From the NCBI GenBank assembly GCA_964511075.1, contig CAZEDM010000005.1, positions 1 to 64,000 on the forward strand: a DNA stretch of 64,000 bases. Reading direction: 5' to 3'. Source of the DNA: CAZEDM01 sp964511075 (lineage in GTDB: Bacteria; Zixibacteria; MSB-5A5; RBG-16-43-9). Below, piece after piece: positions 39,885 through 49,516 of the stretch. Both the position numbers and the translations under genes were made by a program. Position 1 is the stretch's first letter. Each line of letters begins with the position of its first letter. The notes beneath the pieces were generated by a model. The model was not told where the DNA came from. It did no database searches and worked only from the letters and a program-made list of their open reading frames with translations.

Positions 39885-42491
39885 CTACTTCAACATCTTC
39901 TTTATTATCTCCTGCACCTGGGATAAAGCAAAATCTAATTTGTTGATATCCTTTCCACCAGCCTGGGCTAAATGTGGTTTGCCGCCACCGCTGCCGCCGG
40001 TGAGTTTCGCTACTTCTTTGACTATCTCTCCTGCTTTTATCCCCTTTTTTATCAAATCATCTGTTGCTGCAGCCACAAAAGATATTTTATCGTCCGAGAC
40101 TGTGGCAAATATCCCTATGGATGATTTGAGATTTTCACGGAGCGCATCTGCTAAGCTCAGCAGATATTCTCTATTCCCTTTTTGATCGTGATATGAAATT
40201 ATCTTTATACCATCCAAGTCAGAAGCAGTTTGATACAGCTCTTTGATCTTCTCCCTGGCGCTTCCTGCCTCCGCGACCTTTATTTTCTTCTCCATCTCCC
40301 TGGAACATTCCAAAAGCTCACCCACCTTCGAGCCTAAGTCTTCCTTATTAACTTTCAGAACCGAGGAGAGCTCATCTAAGGTTTTTTCCTCTCTTTTGAT
40401 AAGCTCATAAGCTCCTTTCCCGGTCACAGCCTCTATTCTCCTTATCCCGGCAGCAATGCTCTGCTCGGAGATTATCCTGAACAGGCCTATCTCCCCTGTG
40501 GCTCTAACGTGCGTGCCACCGCAGAGCTCCATCGAGTAATCATCTATCTTTATCACCCTGACTGTATCCTCATATTTCTCGCCAAACAATGCCATAGCTC
40601 CGAGTTTTTTTGCCTCATTCAAAGTAGTATTAAAGATTTCTACCTTCAGATTCTCCCAGATTTTCTGATTGACCTTGAATTCTATTTCTTCAAGCTCCTC
40701 CTCAGTCAAAGCCTTGAAATGGGTGAAATCGAACCTGAACCTGTCCGGACCAACCAGAGAGCCTGCCTGATGCACATGCTCGCCCAAAGTCTCCCTTAGA
40801 GCTTTGTGCAGAAGATGAGTAGCTGTATGATTGCGCATTGTGGATTTACGGCGCTCCAAATTGATTTCGGCAGTTACTTTTTTATTTATTTGCTTGTGAA
40901 CGTTCCCCTTTTTTACTTCTCCCAGGTGAATAATCTTATCATCTTGCTTGACAACCTCTTTAACTTCAAACTCAAACTCTTTATTGTAGATTTCCCCTGT
41001 GTCGCTTATCTGTCCGCCCGATTCTGCGTAAAAAGGACTTTGGTCCAGGACTATCCCTTTCCCATCATCAGATATAAATATAATTGTTGATTCAGTTTTG
41101 AAATCTTCATATCCTTTGAATTCTGAAGGTGAAAGTTGGTCTATTGAGGAATAAGTAAGATCAACTACCCCTGCCATCCTTGCAGTAGCCCCTTTTGACC
41201 TTTCCCTTTGTTTCTCCAATTCTTTTTCAAACCCTTTCATATCCACAGAAAGGTTTTTCTCTTGTGCCATTACCTGAGTTAAATCGATAGGAAAACCATA
41301 AGTGTCATAAAGCTTAAAAGCTTCTTCTCCTGGAATTACCTTCTTGCCCTTTTTTATAACCTTTTGCGCTACTTCTTCAAAAAGCTCTAATCCGGAATCC
41401 AAGGTCTCGCTGAACCTCTCCTCTTCTGACTTTATCACCTGAGAGATATGCTTTTTCCTCTCCTCAAGCTCAGGATAGACTTTTCCCATCAAATCCACTA
41501 CCACATCTGAGAGCTTATACATAAAAGACTTATGTAAATCTAAAAGCCTGCCGTGCCTGGCTGCTCTTCTTAAAATTCTTCTTATGACATAACCCCTCCC
41601 CTCATTGGAGGGAATCACGCCATCTGCAATGGCAAAGCTCAAAGCACGGATATGGTCTGCAATTACCTGAAACGAGTCGGAATGAGCGGATTTCTTATAT
41701 TTTTGCCCGCAGAATTCCTCTGTCTTTTTGATTATGGGAGCGAATAAGTCCGTATCGTAATTCGAATCCACGTTCTGCAGTAGAGCGGTTAATCTCTCGA
41801 AACCCATCCCGGTATCCACGGTCTTGGATGGCAAATCGGTCATTTTGCCATTTTCATCTTTGAGATATTGCATGAAGACCAGATTCCAGACCTCTATTAC
41901 TCTTCCACAGCCACAGTTCACACCGCAATTGGGCTTTGAGCAACTGTATTCCTCGCCCCTATCATAATGTATCTCCGAACAGGGCCCACAGGGACCTACC
42001 TCTGCCATCTCCCAGAAATTCTCCTTCTCGTCGAATCTCAAGATCCTGCCTTTTTTGATATCCGTGTGCTCATACCATAACCTTTCAGCCTCATCATCCT
42101 CTCTGAATACCGTTGCCCAGAGTCTTTCCTTAGGCAGTTTGCAAACCTCAGTTAAAAACTCCCAGGCGTAACTTATTGCCTCCTTCTTGAAATAATCCCC
42201 AAAGGACCAGTTCCCTAACATCTCAAAGAAGGTGTGGTGAAAAGTATCCTTCCCTACTTCCTCCAAATCGTTATGCTTCCCTGAAACCCGGATACATTTC
42301 TGGGAAGAGGCAGCTTTATTGTAATCTTTCTTCTCCAGCCCCAGGATGAGTTTTTTGAACTGGTTCATCCCAGCATTGATGAAAAGCAGAGTGGGGTCAT
42401 CCTGCGGAATCAAAGAGGAGCTGGGAACTATCTTATGGCTTCTTTCTTTAAAGTATTTCAAAAAATTTTCTCTTATCTCTGTGCTTCTCAT
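39885..42491 (-). CDS. alaS: Alanyl-tRNA synthetase
   Basis: The enzyme charges tRNA-Ala. The class II catalytic core (motif 1 near FINAGMNQFKKLILG; GSFGD-like GNWSFGDYFKKEAI; VCGPCSEIH-like region) is followed by the tRNA-recognition domain. The editing domain has zinc motifs HTATHLLHKAL and CGGTHVRATGEIG, and the C-Ala domain ends GGSGGGKPHLAQAGG. At 868 residues it is full length. It lies two bases after recX in one operon. Confidence 0.97.
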   Translation of the reverse strand: MRSTEIRENFLKYFKERSHKIVPSSSLIPQDDPTLLFINAGMNQFKKLILGLEKKDYNKAASSQKCIRVSGKHNDLEEVGKDTFHHTFFEMLGNWSFGDYFKKEAISYAWEFLTEVCKLPKERLWATVFREDDEAERLWYEHTDIKKGRILRFDEKENFWEMAEVGPCGPCSEIHYDRGEEYSCSKPNCGVNCGCGRVIEVWNLVFMQYLKDENGKMTDLPSKTVDTGMGFERLTALLQNVDSNYDTDLFAPIIKKTEEFCGQKYKKSAHSDSFQVIADHIRALSFAIADGVIPSNEGRGYVIRRILRRAARHGRLLDLHKSFMYKLSDVVVDLMGKVYPELEERKKHISQVIKSEEERFSETLDSGLELFEEVAQKVIKKGKKVIPGEEAFKLYDTYGFPIDLTQVMAQEKNLSVDMKGFEKELEKQRERSKGATARMAGVVDLTYSSIDQLSPSEFKGYEDFKTESTIIFISDDGKGIVLDQSPFYAESGGQISDTGEIYNKEFEFEVKEVVKQDDKIIHLGEVKKGNVHKQINKKVTAEINLERRKSTMRNHTATHLLHKALRETLGEHVHQAGSLVGPDRFRFDFTHFKALTEEELEEIEFKVNQKIWENLKVEIFNTTLNEAKKLGAMALFGEKYEDTVRVIKIDDYSMELCGGTHVRATGEIGLFRIISEQSIAAGIRRIEAVTGKGAYELIKREEKTLDELSSVLKVNKEDLGSKVGELLECSREMEKKIKVAEAGSAREKIKELYQTASDLDGIKIISYHDQKGNREYLLSLADALRENLKSSIGIFATVSDDKISFVAAATDDLIKKGIKAGEIVKEVAKLTGGSGGGKPHLAQAGGKDINKLDFALSQVQEIIKKMLK

Positions 42492-42493
42492 AA

Positions 42494-43123
42494 TTAAGAT
42501 TCTTCAATTTTTATGGCCTGTTTAACGATATCATACGAAAAACCTCTTCTCAGCAAAAAATCAGACATCCTTCTTTTTGCCACATTTGGCTCCAGATTCT
42601 CATACCTTTTAATTCTCTTATCCAAGAGCTTCTTAGCTAAACCAAGTTCCCTGGCTTCGTCCGCCAAATATTCCTTTAATGTTTTCTCGATAATCTCCTG
42701 TTTTATCCCTTTCTTGTAGAGCTCCTGTTTCAAAAGAGCCTTTCCCCGCGGGTTATTCGAGAGCCTATCCCTTATCCAGGCGGAGGCGAACTCATAATCA
42801 TCCAGTAGACTTACTCTTTTTAAATCCTCAATCACTTTTTCTATTATATCTTTTGCAAATCCTTTACTCTTTAACTTATCCCTGACCTCCTTTTCGCTCC
42901 TCATTCTGTAGGACAGAAATCTAAGGGATTGCTCCTTTGCTTCTTTCTGTATCTCGGAGTGAATTATCTTCTCGACTTCCCTCTGCTCAAGTTTCTGCCC
43001 CGTTTTTAAGCCATATCTGTACAGTACCTCCTCATCCAGGCCAAAAGCAAACTTATCCTCTAAGAAGACCGACCACCTTTTCGGGTTTCTCTTCTGAGGC
43101 TCGATTTTAGTTACCTTCGGCAT
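42494..43123 (-). CDS. recX: Regulatory protein RecX
   Basis: RecX modulates RecA filaments. The protein is made of three-helix repeats. Typical segments are LRFLSYRMRSEKEVRDKLKSKGF, VIEDLKRVSLLDDYEFASAWIRDR and KALLKQELYKKGI. A 60-residue N-terminal beta extension (RNPKRWSVFLEDKFAFGLDEE) is common in Firmicutes/FCB members. It follows recA by 11 bases. Confidence 0.93.
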   Translation of the reverse strand: MPKVTKIEPQKRNPKRWSVFLEDKFAFGLDEEVLYRYGLKTGQKLEQREVEKIIHSEIQKEAKEQSLRFLSYRMRSEKEVRDKLKSKGFAKDIIEKVIEDLKRVSLLDDYEFASAWIRDRLSNNPRGKALLKQELYKKGIKQEIIEKTLKEYLADEARELGLAKKLLDKRIKRYENLEPNVAKRRMSDFLLRRGFSYDIVKQAIKIEES

Positions 43124-43134
43124 ATTGTATGGAT

Positions 43135-44193
43135 TTATTTGCCCTTGGTTTTGCCAGCCTCCTCTAACTCCTTTTCTTCTGTCTTGACTGGTTTAAGGCT
43201 TAACTTCTCCCTTAGCTCCTCCTCGATCTTGCGGGATATATCCGGATTACTCATTAAAAACTGCTTGGCATTTTCCCTACCCTGACCTAATCTCTCGTCT
43301 TTGTAGGAGAACCAGGTGCCGCTTTTCTCAACTAATTTATGTTCTACCCCAAAATCGAGCAGCTCGCCTTCCCTGGATATGCCTTTGCCGTAAACGATAT
43401 CGAATTCTGCCGATTTAAAAGGTGGGGCTACTTTGTTTTTCACCACCCTGACCCTGGTTCTCGAACCTGTGACATCCTCACCCTCTTTTATGGATGATAT
43501 CCTCCGGATATCCAGCCTTACCGAGGAGTAAAATTTCAAGGCAGTGCCGCCAGTCGTAGTCTCAGGGTTCCCGAACATAACTCCGATCTTCATCCTTATC
43601 TGATTGATGAAGACCACACAGGTTTTGGATTTGCTGATGGTGGCAGTGAGCTTTCTTAGAGCCTGGGACATAAGCCTGGCCTGAAGCCCCATATGCGAAT
43701 CCCCCATTTCTCCTTCTATCTCCGCTTTGGGCACCAGGGCAGCAACTGAGTCGATGACGATTATATCCACCGCGCCGCTTCTCACCAAGGTCTCGGTGAT
43801 CTCCAGAGCCTGTTCGCCGGTATCGGGCTGGGAGATTAAAAGGTTATCTATATCCACTCCCAGGGCTTTAGCATAATTCGGGTCCATAGCATGCTCTGCA
43901 TCCACAAAAGCACCCACCCCCCCTGCCTTCTGGGCTTCAGAAAGGATATGCAGGGCTAAGGTGGTTTTACCGGACGCCTCAGGACCGAATATCTCCACCA
44001 CCCTTCCTCTGGGAACACCGCCTACCCCCAGGGCATAATCCAGGGCAATCGAGCCTGTATGGATAACCGGCACAGCGATCCCCAGACCTTCACTCCCCAA
44101 TCTCATCACCGAGCCTTTGCCAAACTGTCTTTCTATCTGGGAGATGGCTTGATCCAGTGCTTTTTTCTTCTCGTTTGATGGCTGAGCTGACAT
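43135..44193 (-). CDS. recA: Recombinase A
   Basis: RecA is the DNA-strand-exchange ATPase central to repair and natural transformation. Walker A is GPEASGKTTL, Walker B IIVIDSVAALVP, and the L1/L2 loops include GDSHMGLQARLMSQALRKLT and the MFGNPETTTGG region. The C-terminus is acidic/lysine-rich. The 352-residue length is normal. A GCAGGG...CCCTGC palindrome (44219-44238) sits between thpR and recA. No clear LexA box is visible. Confidence 0.98.
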   Translation of the reverse strand: MSAQPSNEKKKALDQAISQIERQFGKGSVMRLGSEGLGIAVPVIHTGSIALDYALGVGGVPRGRVVEIFGPEASGKTTLALHILSEAQKAGGVGAFVDAEHAMDPNYAKALGVDIDNLLISQPDTGEQALEITETLVRSGAVDIIVIDSVAALVPKAEIEGEMGDSHMGLQARLMSQALRKLTATISKSKTCVVFINQIRMKIGVMFGNPETTTGGTALKFYSSVRLDIRRISSIKEGEDVTGSRTRVRVVKNKVAPPFKSAEFDIVYGKGISREGELLDFGVEHKLVEKSGTWFSYKDERLGQGRENAKQFLMSNPDISRKIEEELREKLSLKPVKTEEKELEEAGKTKGK

Positions 44194-44218
44194 ATGTTCC
44201 TCGCTTTCTTTTGTTCTT

Positions 44219-44238
44219 GCAGGGACAATGCGCCCCTG
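44219..44238. repeat. Palindrome between thpR and recA
   Basis: GCAGGGACA pairs imperfectly with CGCCCCTGC around two bases. It belongs to the GGGG-core palindrome family. Confidence 0.5.
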
Positions 44239-44246
44239 CCACTTTT

Positions 44247-44816
44247 TTATTCAAGTAAAAGAGCGGCTTTTTTCAAGGGGGTGTAGATCGCACCTGAGGG
44301 ATGCAGTTCTGATCTCATCACCGCCACCTCTTTTACCTCGATCTCCTGAGACTGAAAACTTGTATCTTTGATAAGCTCGGTTAACCTCTCAATATTCTTG
44401 GGAGACTTAACCCTGCCAATTGTCAGATGTGGAGAGAATTCCCTGTTCTCCTTAGGAAAACCAATCTTTTCCATCTCCTCTTCTATTTTCACCGCCATCA
44501 GGGACAACTCCTCTTTCCCTTTCTCAACTCCAATCCAGACCACTCTGGGTCTTTTTATATTTGGGAAATATCCCAGATTCTTTAAGCTCAATTTAAAACT
44601 TTTTATCCCCTCCAGGGCATTTTTTGTCCCTTCAAAAACCTTCTCAATTTTATCCTCTGGCACCTCACCCAGGAATTTCAGGGTTGCATGTACATTACCC
44701 GGTTTGACCCAAGCTACATTTGCATTAATTTTCTTGAGAGGATTTTGAAGCTCCTCTATTTTTACCCTTAGCTCTTCTGTTAGCTCAACTGCAATAAAAG
44801 TTCTCATCTCATTCAC
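44247..44816 (-). CDS. thpR: RNA 2',3'-cyclic phosphodiesterase (LigT/2H family)
   Basis: This 2H phosphoesterase opens 2',3'-cyclic phosphates. Its two HxTx motifs are HATLKFLG and HLTIGRV. The start MNEMRTFIAVELTEEL and PKNIERL...FQSQEIEVKEVAVMRSEL are standard. At 189 residues it is full length. The gene overlaps cinA by 4 bases, and the cinA-thpR-recA order is frequent in bacteria. Confidence 0.93.
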   Translation of the reverse strand: MNEMRTFIAVELTEELRVKIEELQNPLKKINANVAWVKPGNVHATLKFLGEVPEDKIEKVFEGTKNALEGIKSFKLSLKNLGYFPNIKRPRVVWIGVEKGKEELSLMAVKIEEEMEKIGFPKENREFSPHLTIGRVKSPKNIERLTELIKDTSFQSQEIEVKEVAVMRSELHPSGAIYTPLKKAALLLE

Positions 44817-46081
44817 CTTGGGAGTGCATCCTGCGGATGCTTCACTCCAGACTCCATGAAAAGCCTAACCATATTCAAAGCCGCCTGGGCAGTTCTCTCC
44901 CTTATTGCCCGTCTGTCTCCTCCAAAGACGAATCTCTGGGCAAAAGAATCGTTCTCGTGAGCAAATCCAAGATATACTAACCCAACCGGTTTCTCTTCGG
45001 TCCCGCCTGCTGGCCCGGCAATTCCGGTGGCGGAAAGACCATAATCAGTTTTGGAGAGTTTCCTTACCCCTTCTGCCATTAAGATAGCCGCCTGTTCACT
45101 GACCGCGCCATATCTGTCTATTATACCCCTGGGTACTCCTAAAATTTCTATTTTGGCTTCATTGCTGTAGGTAATCACACCGTCCATAAAATAGTCTGAG
45201 CTTCCAGGGATGTTGGTGAACTTGGCTCCGATTAGGCCTCCAGTGCAGGATTCTGCTACTGATATTGTTTTTTTCTTGTCCAAAAGGAGTCTGCCTACAA
45301 CTTCCTCTAACGTCTGTTTATCTGTGCCATATATAAATTCATTCAGGATTTCCCTTAACTTCCCCTCAATCTCTAAGATATTTTTTTGGGCTAACTCTTC
45401 GGTTTCAGATGTGACCTTGAGTTTGATATCCACCCCGGAATAGCCTGGCAAAAACCCGAACTTGACCGGGCTTTTAAGTTTTAAAAGCGGCTCTATCTTA
45501 TCATATATGGCTGATTCAACTATCCCGGTCGTTCTTAAGATTTTCTGGATAGTAAACCTTCTGGAGGTTTTCGTTCTCAAAAAAGGTGAAATCTCTTCCT
45601 CGAAGATAGATTTCATCTCTAAGGGAACTCCCGGAAGCGCGAAGAAAAGTTTTTTCCCTTCCTGGATTAATATCCCTGGAGCTGAGCCGTATTGATTAGC
45701 CAAAGCTTTAGCCCCCTGTGGCAGAAGGGCCTGATTCTGATTAATCTTGGGCATCACCATTCCTCTTCTTTTGAAACCTTCCTCCACCTTCTTCAGTATC
45801 CCCTCGTGAAAGACCAAATTCCTCTTGAAGGCTTTGACAATTGCTTTTTTGGTCACATCATCATTGGTGGGACCAAGACCACCTGTGGCTATAACCAGAT
45901 CTGCCCTCTCCAGGCTAAGCTTTATAGCCTCGATTATCCTCTTGATATCATCACCTACGGAGGTTTTGAACACAACCTCAATCCCCAGGCCGGAGAGCCT
46001 CTCTCCCAAATAGGCTGAGTTGTTATCCAGAATCTCCCCGTAGATTATCTCATCTCCGATGGTAATTATCTCTGCTCTCAT
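44813..46081 (-). CDS. cinA: CinA: ADP-ribose/NMN pyrophosphatase-deamidase
   Basis: The protein has an N-terminal MoCF/COG1058 domain (about 1-170; IITIGDEIIYGEILDNNSAYL, ATGGLGPTNDDVTKKA) and a C-terminal PncC-type nicotinamide-nucleotide amidase domain (about 260-415; SVAESCTGGLIGAKFTNIPG, ATGIAGPAGG). CinA is linked to competence and pyridine-nucleotide recycling. The full two-domain length of 422 residues is present. It overlaps pgpA and thpR by four bases each, so the operon is tightly coupled. Confidence 0.95.
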   Translation of the reverse strand: MRAEIITIGDEIIYGEILDNNSAYLGERLSGLGIEVVFKTSVGDDIKRIIEAIKLSLERADLVIATGGLGPTNDDVTKKAIVKAFKRNLVFHEGILKKVEEGFKRRGMVMPKINQNQALLPQGAKALANQYGSAPGILIQEGKKLFFALPGVPLEMKSIFEEEISPFLRTKTSRRFTIQKILRTTGIVESAIYDKIEPLLKLKSPVKFGFLPGYSGVDIKLKVTSETEELAQKNILEIEGKLREILNEFIYGTDKQTLEEVVGRLLLDKKKTISVAESCTGGLIGAKFTNIPGSSDYFMDGVITYSNEAKIEILGVPRGIIDRYGAVSEQAAILMAEGVRKLSKTDYGLSATGIAGPAGGTEEKPVGLVYLGFAHENDSFAQRFVFGGDRRAIRERTAQAALNMVRLFMESGVKHPQDALPR

Positions 46082-46551
46082 CTTCCCCAGATCCTCGAAA
46101 GTATCAAAACCTGCAGGATAAGATTGGTGTAAATCCCGGCAACTATATCGTCCAAAGTTATTCCCAGCCCACCTTTAATTCCCTCAAGCCTTCTGATGGG
46201 GGGCGGTTTGGCTACATCCAGTATCCTGAAAATAACATAAGCTAATATATATAAAAAAAACCTTTTTGGCAAAAACAAAAAAGAGACCAGCATGCCTGAG
46301 CATTCATCGATCACTATTTTCCTATTGTCCTTTCCGAAAACCCTCTCTGCACCGTCTGCTGACCATATGCTGATAAAAAACACAATCAGAGCGACTCCGC
46401 CCAAGAGATAAAAATTCTCAGGAAGAAAGAACCAGACTAAAATGAAGGTTAAAAGACTTCCCCAGCTTCCTGGAGCAAGTGAAATATACCCAACTCCGAA
46501 AAGGGTGGCTAAAAAAATCTGGATTCTTTGCAGGAACTTTGCTGAGTTCAT
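46078..46551 (-). CDS. pgpA: Phosphatidylglycerophosphatase A
   Basis: This membrane phosphatase converts phosphatidylglycerophosphate to phosphatidylglycerol. The N-terminal GVGYISLAPGSWGSLLTF and the catalytic acidic region KIVIDECSGMLVSFLF are those of PgpA. FRILDVAKPPPIRRLEG and DDIVAGIYTNL complete the family pattern. It is directly coupled to pgsA (4-base overlap), the preceding enzyme of the pathway. Confidence 0.94.
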   Translation of the reverse strand: MNSAKFLQRIQIFLATLFGVGYISLAPGSWGSLLTFILVWFFLPENFYLLGGVALIVFFISIWSADGAERVFGKDNRKIVIDECSGMLVSFLFLPKRFFLYILAYVIFRILDVAKPPPIRRLEGIKGGLGITLDDIVAGIYTNLILQVLILSRIWGR

Positions 46552-47135
46552 TTTAACACCCCCTTGAGCAGTGGGATATTCTTTATCAGATAATCTATCC
46601 CGGTTACCACAGTCAGAAGCATGCTGATAAAAACCAAGATGTCGAATATCCTGTAAATGGTGGGGTTGAAAAGAAAGCTCCAGTTGTATCCTAACGGCAC
46701 CAAAGTGGTCTCGATATTGGTAAAAATCAGGATTATGGCGATAACTGTCATCTGGGAAAAGGTTTTCACCTGAGCCAAGATCGTGGGCATGATCACCATC
46801 CCTTTATAGGCTGCCAGGCTCCGCAGGCCGGTTATAAAAAACTCCCGCACGATTATCACCAGGATCATCCAGGCTTTGACATAACCCAGTGCCACGAAGG
46901 AGATAAAAGCAGTGGAGACCAGGATCTTATCTGCTAAAGGGTCCATGAACTTACCGAATCCGGTTACCACCCCGTACTTCCTGGCGATATAACCATCGTA
47001 TAGATCAGTTAAAGCCGCCACAAGAAATATGAGAGTGGCGAAATAGCGAGAATAGACATTATCTATCAAAAAGAAAATCATAAAAACCGGGGAAAGCAGA
47101 ATCCGGGCTGAGGTGAGTTTATTGGGTAAGTTCAT
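46548..47135 (-). CDS. pgsA: CDP-diacylglycerol-glycerol-3-phosphate phosphatidyltransferase
   Basis: The enzyme makes phosphatidylglycerophosphate. The CDP-alcohol phosphotransferase motif is complete: DLYDGYIARKYG followed by GKFMDPLADK. The start NLPNKLTSARILLSPVFMIF and about six helices are standard, and the length is 195 residues. It provides substrate to PgpA, encoded next. Confidence 0.95.
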   Translation of the reverse strand: MNLPNKLTSARILLSPVFMIFFLIDNVYSRYFATLIFLVAALTDLYDGYIARKYGVVTGFGKFMDPLADKILVSTAFISFVALGYVKAWMILVIIVREFFITGLRSLAAYKGMVIMPTILAQVKTFSQMTVIAIILIFTNIETTLVPLGYNWSFLFNPTIYRIFDILVFISMLLTVVTGIDYLIKNIPLLKGVLK

Positions 47136-47422
47136 GTTCTTTTAATTATCACATATTGACAATCAGGTCAACATCTTTCAGAACAGAAATATTGGTTTGC
47201 TAAATTTAATTCTCATACTCTTATCAGTCAATAAAAAAACCGTTCCAAGGATACTTCATCTCGAGAGGAATGGGGAGTGTGAATTTTATAGAGCGAAGGA
47301 AAAGCTGGAAACATATCCTCAAACAGCTCCGCAGGAAGGGTATCTGCACTATGGGTCGTAGAGCTTATATCGACTATATCTTCCTGTAGGGATAAAATCT
47401 GTCAGAGACAAGTATTAACCTA
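47136..47422. other. Spacer with a possible 39-residue plus-strand ORF
   Basis: This 287-base gap separates the PAP2 gene from pgsA. On the plus strand, ATG at 47270 to TAG at 47389 encodes a basic 39-residue peptide (start MGSVNFIERRKSWKHILK), with GAGAGGA too close to the ATG to be a good site. The evidence for expression is weak. TTGACA-like sequences on both strands may serve pgsA. Confidence 0.3.
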
Positions 47423-47998
47423 CTATTTTTGCGGTTTTAAAAAGGCCTCACTGCGAAATATATATGTCACGAGAGCCAAAATCAGCCCTCCCCATAGAAT
47501 CCCGTAAAAAACCCCTGCCAGAACATCCAGAGGGTAATGCACCCCTACATAGATGCGGGAGAAGGAAACTGAGGCTGCGATGATCAGCCACAAAACCCAC
47601 AGGCGCCGGTAAAAGTAAGCTAAAATCGTGCCTGCCCCGAAGATATTAGCCGCATGGGATGAGGGAAAAGAGCCGGAATGAGAACAGCCAGCCAGAAGAT
47701 GAATATCCGGGAAAACGTTACAGGGTCTGACTCTTCCTATCCAGGGCTTAAGCCACATATTGACCGTGGCATCAGTTAACCCCAGGATAATCAAAAGCAA
47801 GATTGCGGATATTCTTGTTTTTTTATTGCCCCAGACAAGCATAACCGCTACACATAAGAAAAAAGGGATACGCCAGTATTTGAACTCGGTTAAAATAGGC
47901 ATCAGAATATCGAGTAAGCCATTTTGCAGTTTAAGATTGATAAAAAGGAAAAGCCCCTTATCCAGTCTGATAATCAACTCCAAAAGCTCAGCAAACAT
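47423..47998 (-). CDS. PAP2-family lipid phosphatase
   Basis: This membrane phosphatase has about six helices. The three PAP2 motifs are KPWIGRVRP, FPSSHAAN (PSxH) and SRIYVGVHYPLD. It may dephosphorylate undecaprenyl-pyrophosphate or phosphatidate. I start it at the ATG before FAELLELIIRLDK, preceded by AAAGGGAATATAACT. Longer starts would run back into the kinase gene. The kinase stop is two bases upstream, which indicates coupling. Confidence 0.9.
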   Translation of the reverse strand: MFAELLELIIRLDKGLFLFINLKLQNGLLDILMPILTEFKYWRIPFFLCVAVMLVWGNKKTRISAILLLIILGLTDATVNMWLKPWIGRVRPCNVFPDIHLLAGCSHSGSFPSSHAANIFGAGTILAYFYRRLWVLWLIIAASVSFSRIYVGVHYPLDVLAGVFYGILWGGLILALVTYIFRSEAFLKPQK

Positions 47999-48000
47999 AG

Positions 48001-48912
48001 TTATATTCCCTTTCTCAGAAAATCCTTCACCTCTTTTAAACTGGGAATACCTTCTCTGCCACCCAGTTTTCTGCATTTCAAAGCCGCGCAGGCAGAGGCG
48101 AACTCTATTGTTTTTTTCATCTTCCATTTTTTTAAAAGTCCAAAGATGAATGCTCCGTGAAAGACATCCCCTGCGCCGGTGGTATCCACCACCTCCATCT
48201 TAAACCCCGGAAAATAGTCAACCTTATTAGAATCTGTCCACACGCACCCTTTTTCGGATAATGTAATGACCACGCATTTGAAACCGATTTTTTTCAACTC
48301 CGAACATGCTTTGCTCAGGTCTCCGGATTTGGTATAATCATAGGCAAACTTTCTGGAGACCACCAAATGATCGACCAAGGGGTAGAGGTCATCGATTCCA
48401 TCCCGCAAACTACCCACGTCTAAAATAACCTCAGAGCCGTCTTTCCTAGCCCTCCTGGCTAAATAGATGTTCGCCTTCATATCCCTGCCGTCCAAATGTA
48501 GGTATCTGAAAGAAACTCTGTTTAAGAAATCAATATCTTTTGGCTTAATGGGCCTCATACCTGTTCGGTCCAAAGCCACAGTCCTTTTCCCCGTATTTTT
48601 ATCCACCCAGATGAAGGCCTTTAAGCTCCTTGCCTTTTTATCCACTATCATATAATCTGTATTTACCTTAAATCTCTGAAGCTCAGAACAAATCAGCCTT
48701 CCCTCATAATCAGCTCCGATCTTTCCCACAAAAGCAACTTTTGCACCTAATCTGGACAGGGTGGCCAGAGCTGTAGGCACAGGACCTCCCCCTTGAACTG
48801 AGGAGGCTATGACATCCATCTTCTCATCCAGCCCTGGATAGGGGTCCAAGATAGAGAGGTAATCCAAGGGGCAGATGCCAAATCCTAAGCAGTCTAACTC
48901 AAGCTTTTTCAA
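48001..48912 (-). CDS. PfkB-family carbohydrate kinase
   Basis: This ribokinase-fold sugar kinase has the N-terminal glycine pair region SSVQGGGPVPTALATLSRLG and the C-terminal signature DTTGAGDVFHGAFIFGLL with catalytic Asp. The substrate is unclear; the sequence recalls sulfofructose or ribose kinases. It overlaps the yigZ gene by 14 bases and lies two bases before the PAP2 gene. Confidence 0.9.
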   Translation of the reverse strand: MKKLELDCLGFGICPLDYLSILDPYPGLDEKMDVIASSVQGGGPVPTALATLSRLGAKVAFVGKIGADYEGRLICSELQRFKVNTDYMIVDKKARSLKAFIWVDKNTGKRTVALDRTGMRPIKPKDIDFLNRVSFRYLHLDGRDMKANIYLARRARKDGSEVILDVGSLRDGIDDLYPLVDHLVVSRKFAYDYTKSGDLSKACSELKKIGFKCVVITLSEKGCVWTDSNKVDYFPGFKMEVVDTTGAGDVFHGAFIFGLLKKWKMKKTIEFASACAALKCRKLGGREGIPSLKEVKDFLRKGI

Positions 48913-49516
48913 ACTCTATTTCTCCTCTGGTGCTGCTCTGCAATTTCTCCATTAACCTTGAGTAAACAGCCTGATTATAATCTATCTCCATCTTGACCCT
49001 ATCTCCAAAGGTTAGCTTTTTAACTTTGACCTTCTCCCTGTTTAAAACCTTTTGAACGCTGTCGAAATATCTCCGGGGAAAGAGCAGAAGAAGTTTTGCT
49101 CTGCGCTCTCTTTTCAGAAAAACACAGCTGCTTAGGGCCTTTAAGGCGCTTTCATAATAAGCCCTGGAAAGGCCGCCAGTCCCTAATTTGACCCCTCCGA
49201 AATAGCGGGTTACTACAACTAAAACATCTTTTAGATTCCGGGACTCGATAGCGGAAAATATCTTTTTCCCGGCAGTCCCAGAAGGTTCCCGATCATCGCT
49301 GAACTTCTGAATCCCCCCTTCTGCGATGATATAGGCATAGGGGTTATGGGTGGCATCGTGAAACTCTTTTTTTATCTTTTCCAGGGAGAGCTTGGCCTTT
49401 TCTTCTGAACTAATCGGTATGGAAGTGGCAATAAATTTCGAGCCTTTAACTAAGAGCTTTTCCCTTCTGGGTTTTTCTATAGTAAGATATTCATCCTGAT
49501 TTTTTATCTCCTTCAA
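48899..49516 (-). CDS. yigZ: YigZ/IMPACT-family protein
   Basis: The N-terminal UPF0029 domain shows FIATSIPISSEEKA, DATHNPYAYI, FSDDREPSGTAGKKIF and VTRYFGGVKLGTGGLSRAYY, the family signature. A C-terminal ferredoxin-like DUF1949 domain follows. Eukaryotic IMPACT proteins affect translation control; the bacterial role is unclear. It overlaps neighbours on both sides. Confidence 0.92.
   Translation of the reverse strand: MKEIKNQDEYLTIEKPRREKLLVKGSKFIATSIPISSEEKAKLSLEKIKKEFHDATHNPYAYIIAEGGIQKFSDDREPSGTAGKKIFSAIESRNLKDVLVVVTRYFGGVKLGTGGLSRAYYESALKALSSCVFLKRERRAKLLLLFPRRYFDSVQKVLNREKVKVKKLTFGDRVKMEIDYNQAVYSRLMEKLQSSTRGEIEFEKA

Noticed and set aside
44368..44748. Plus-strand frame of 126 codons inside thpR
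   Set aside because: It is antisense to both HxTx motifs of thpR and has no features of its own.
47423..48127. Long version of the PAP2 protein starting inside the kinase gene
   Set aside because: The extra 43 residues overlap the kinase coding end. AAAGGGAATATAACT before ATG 47998 gives the proper start.
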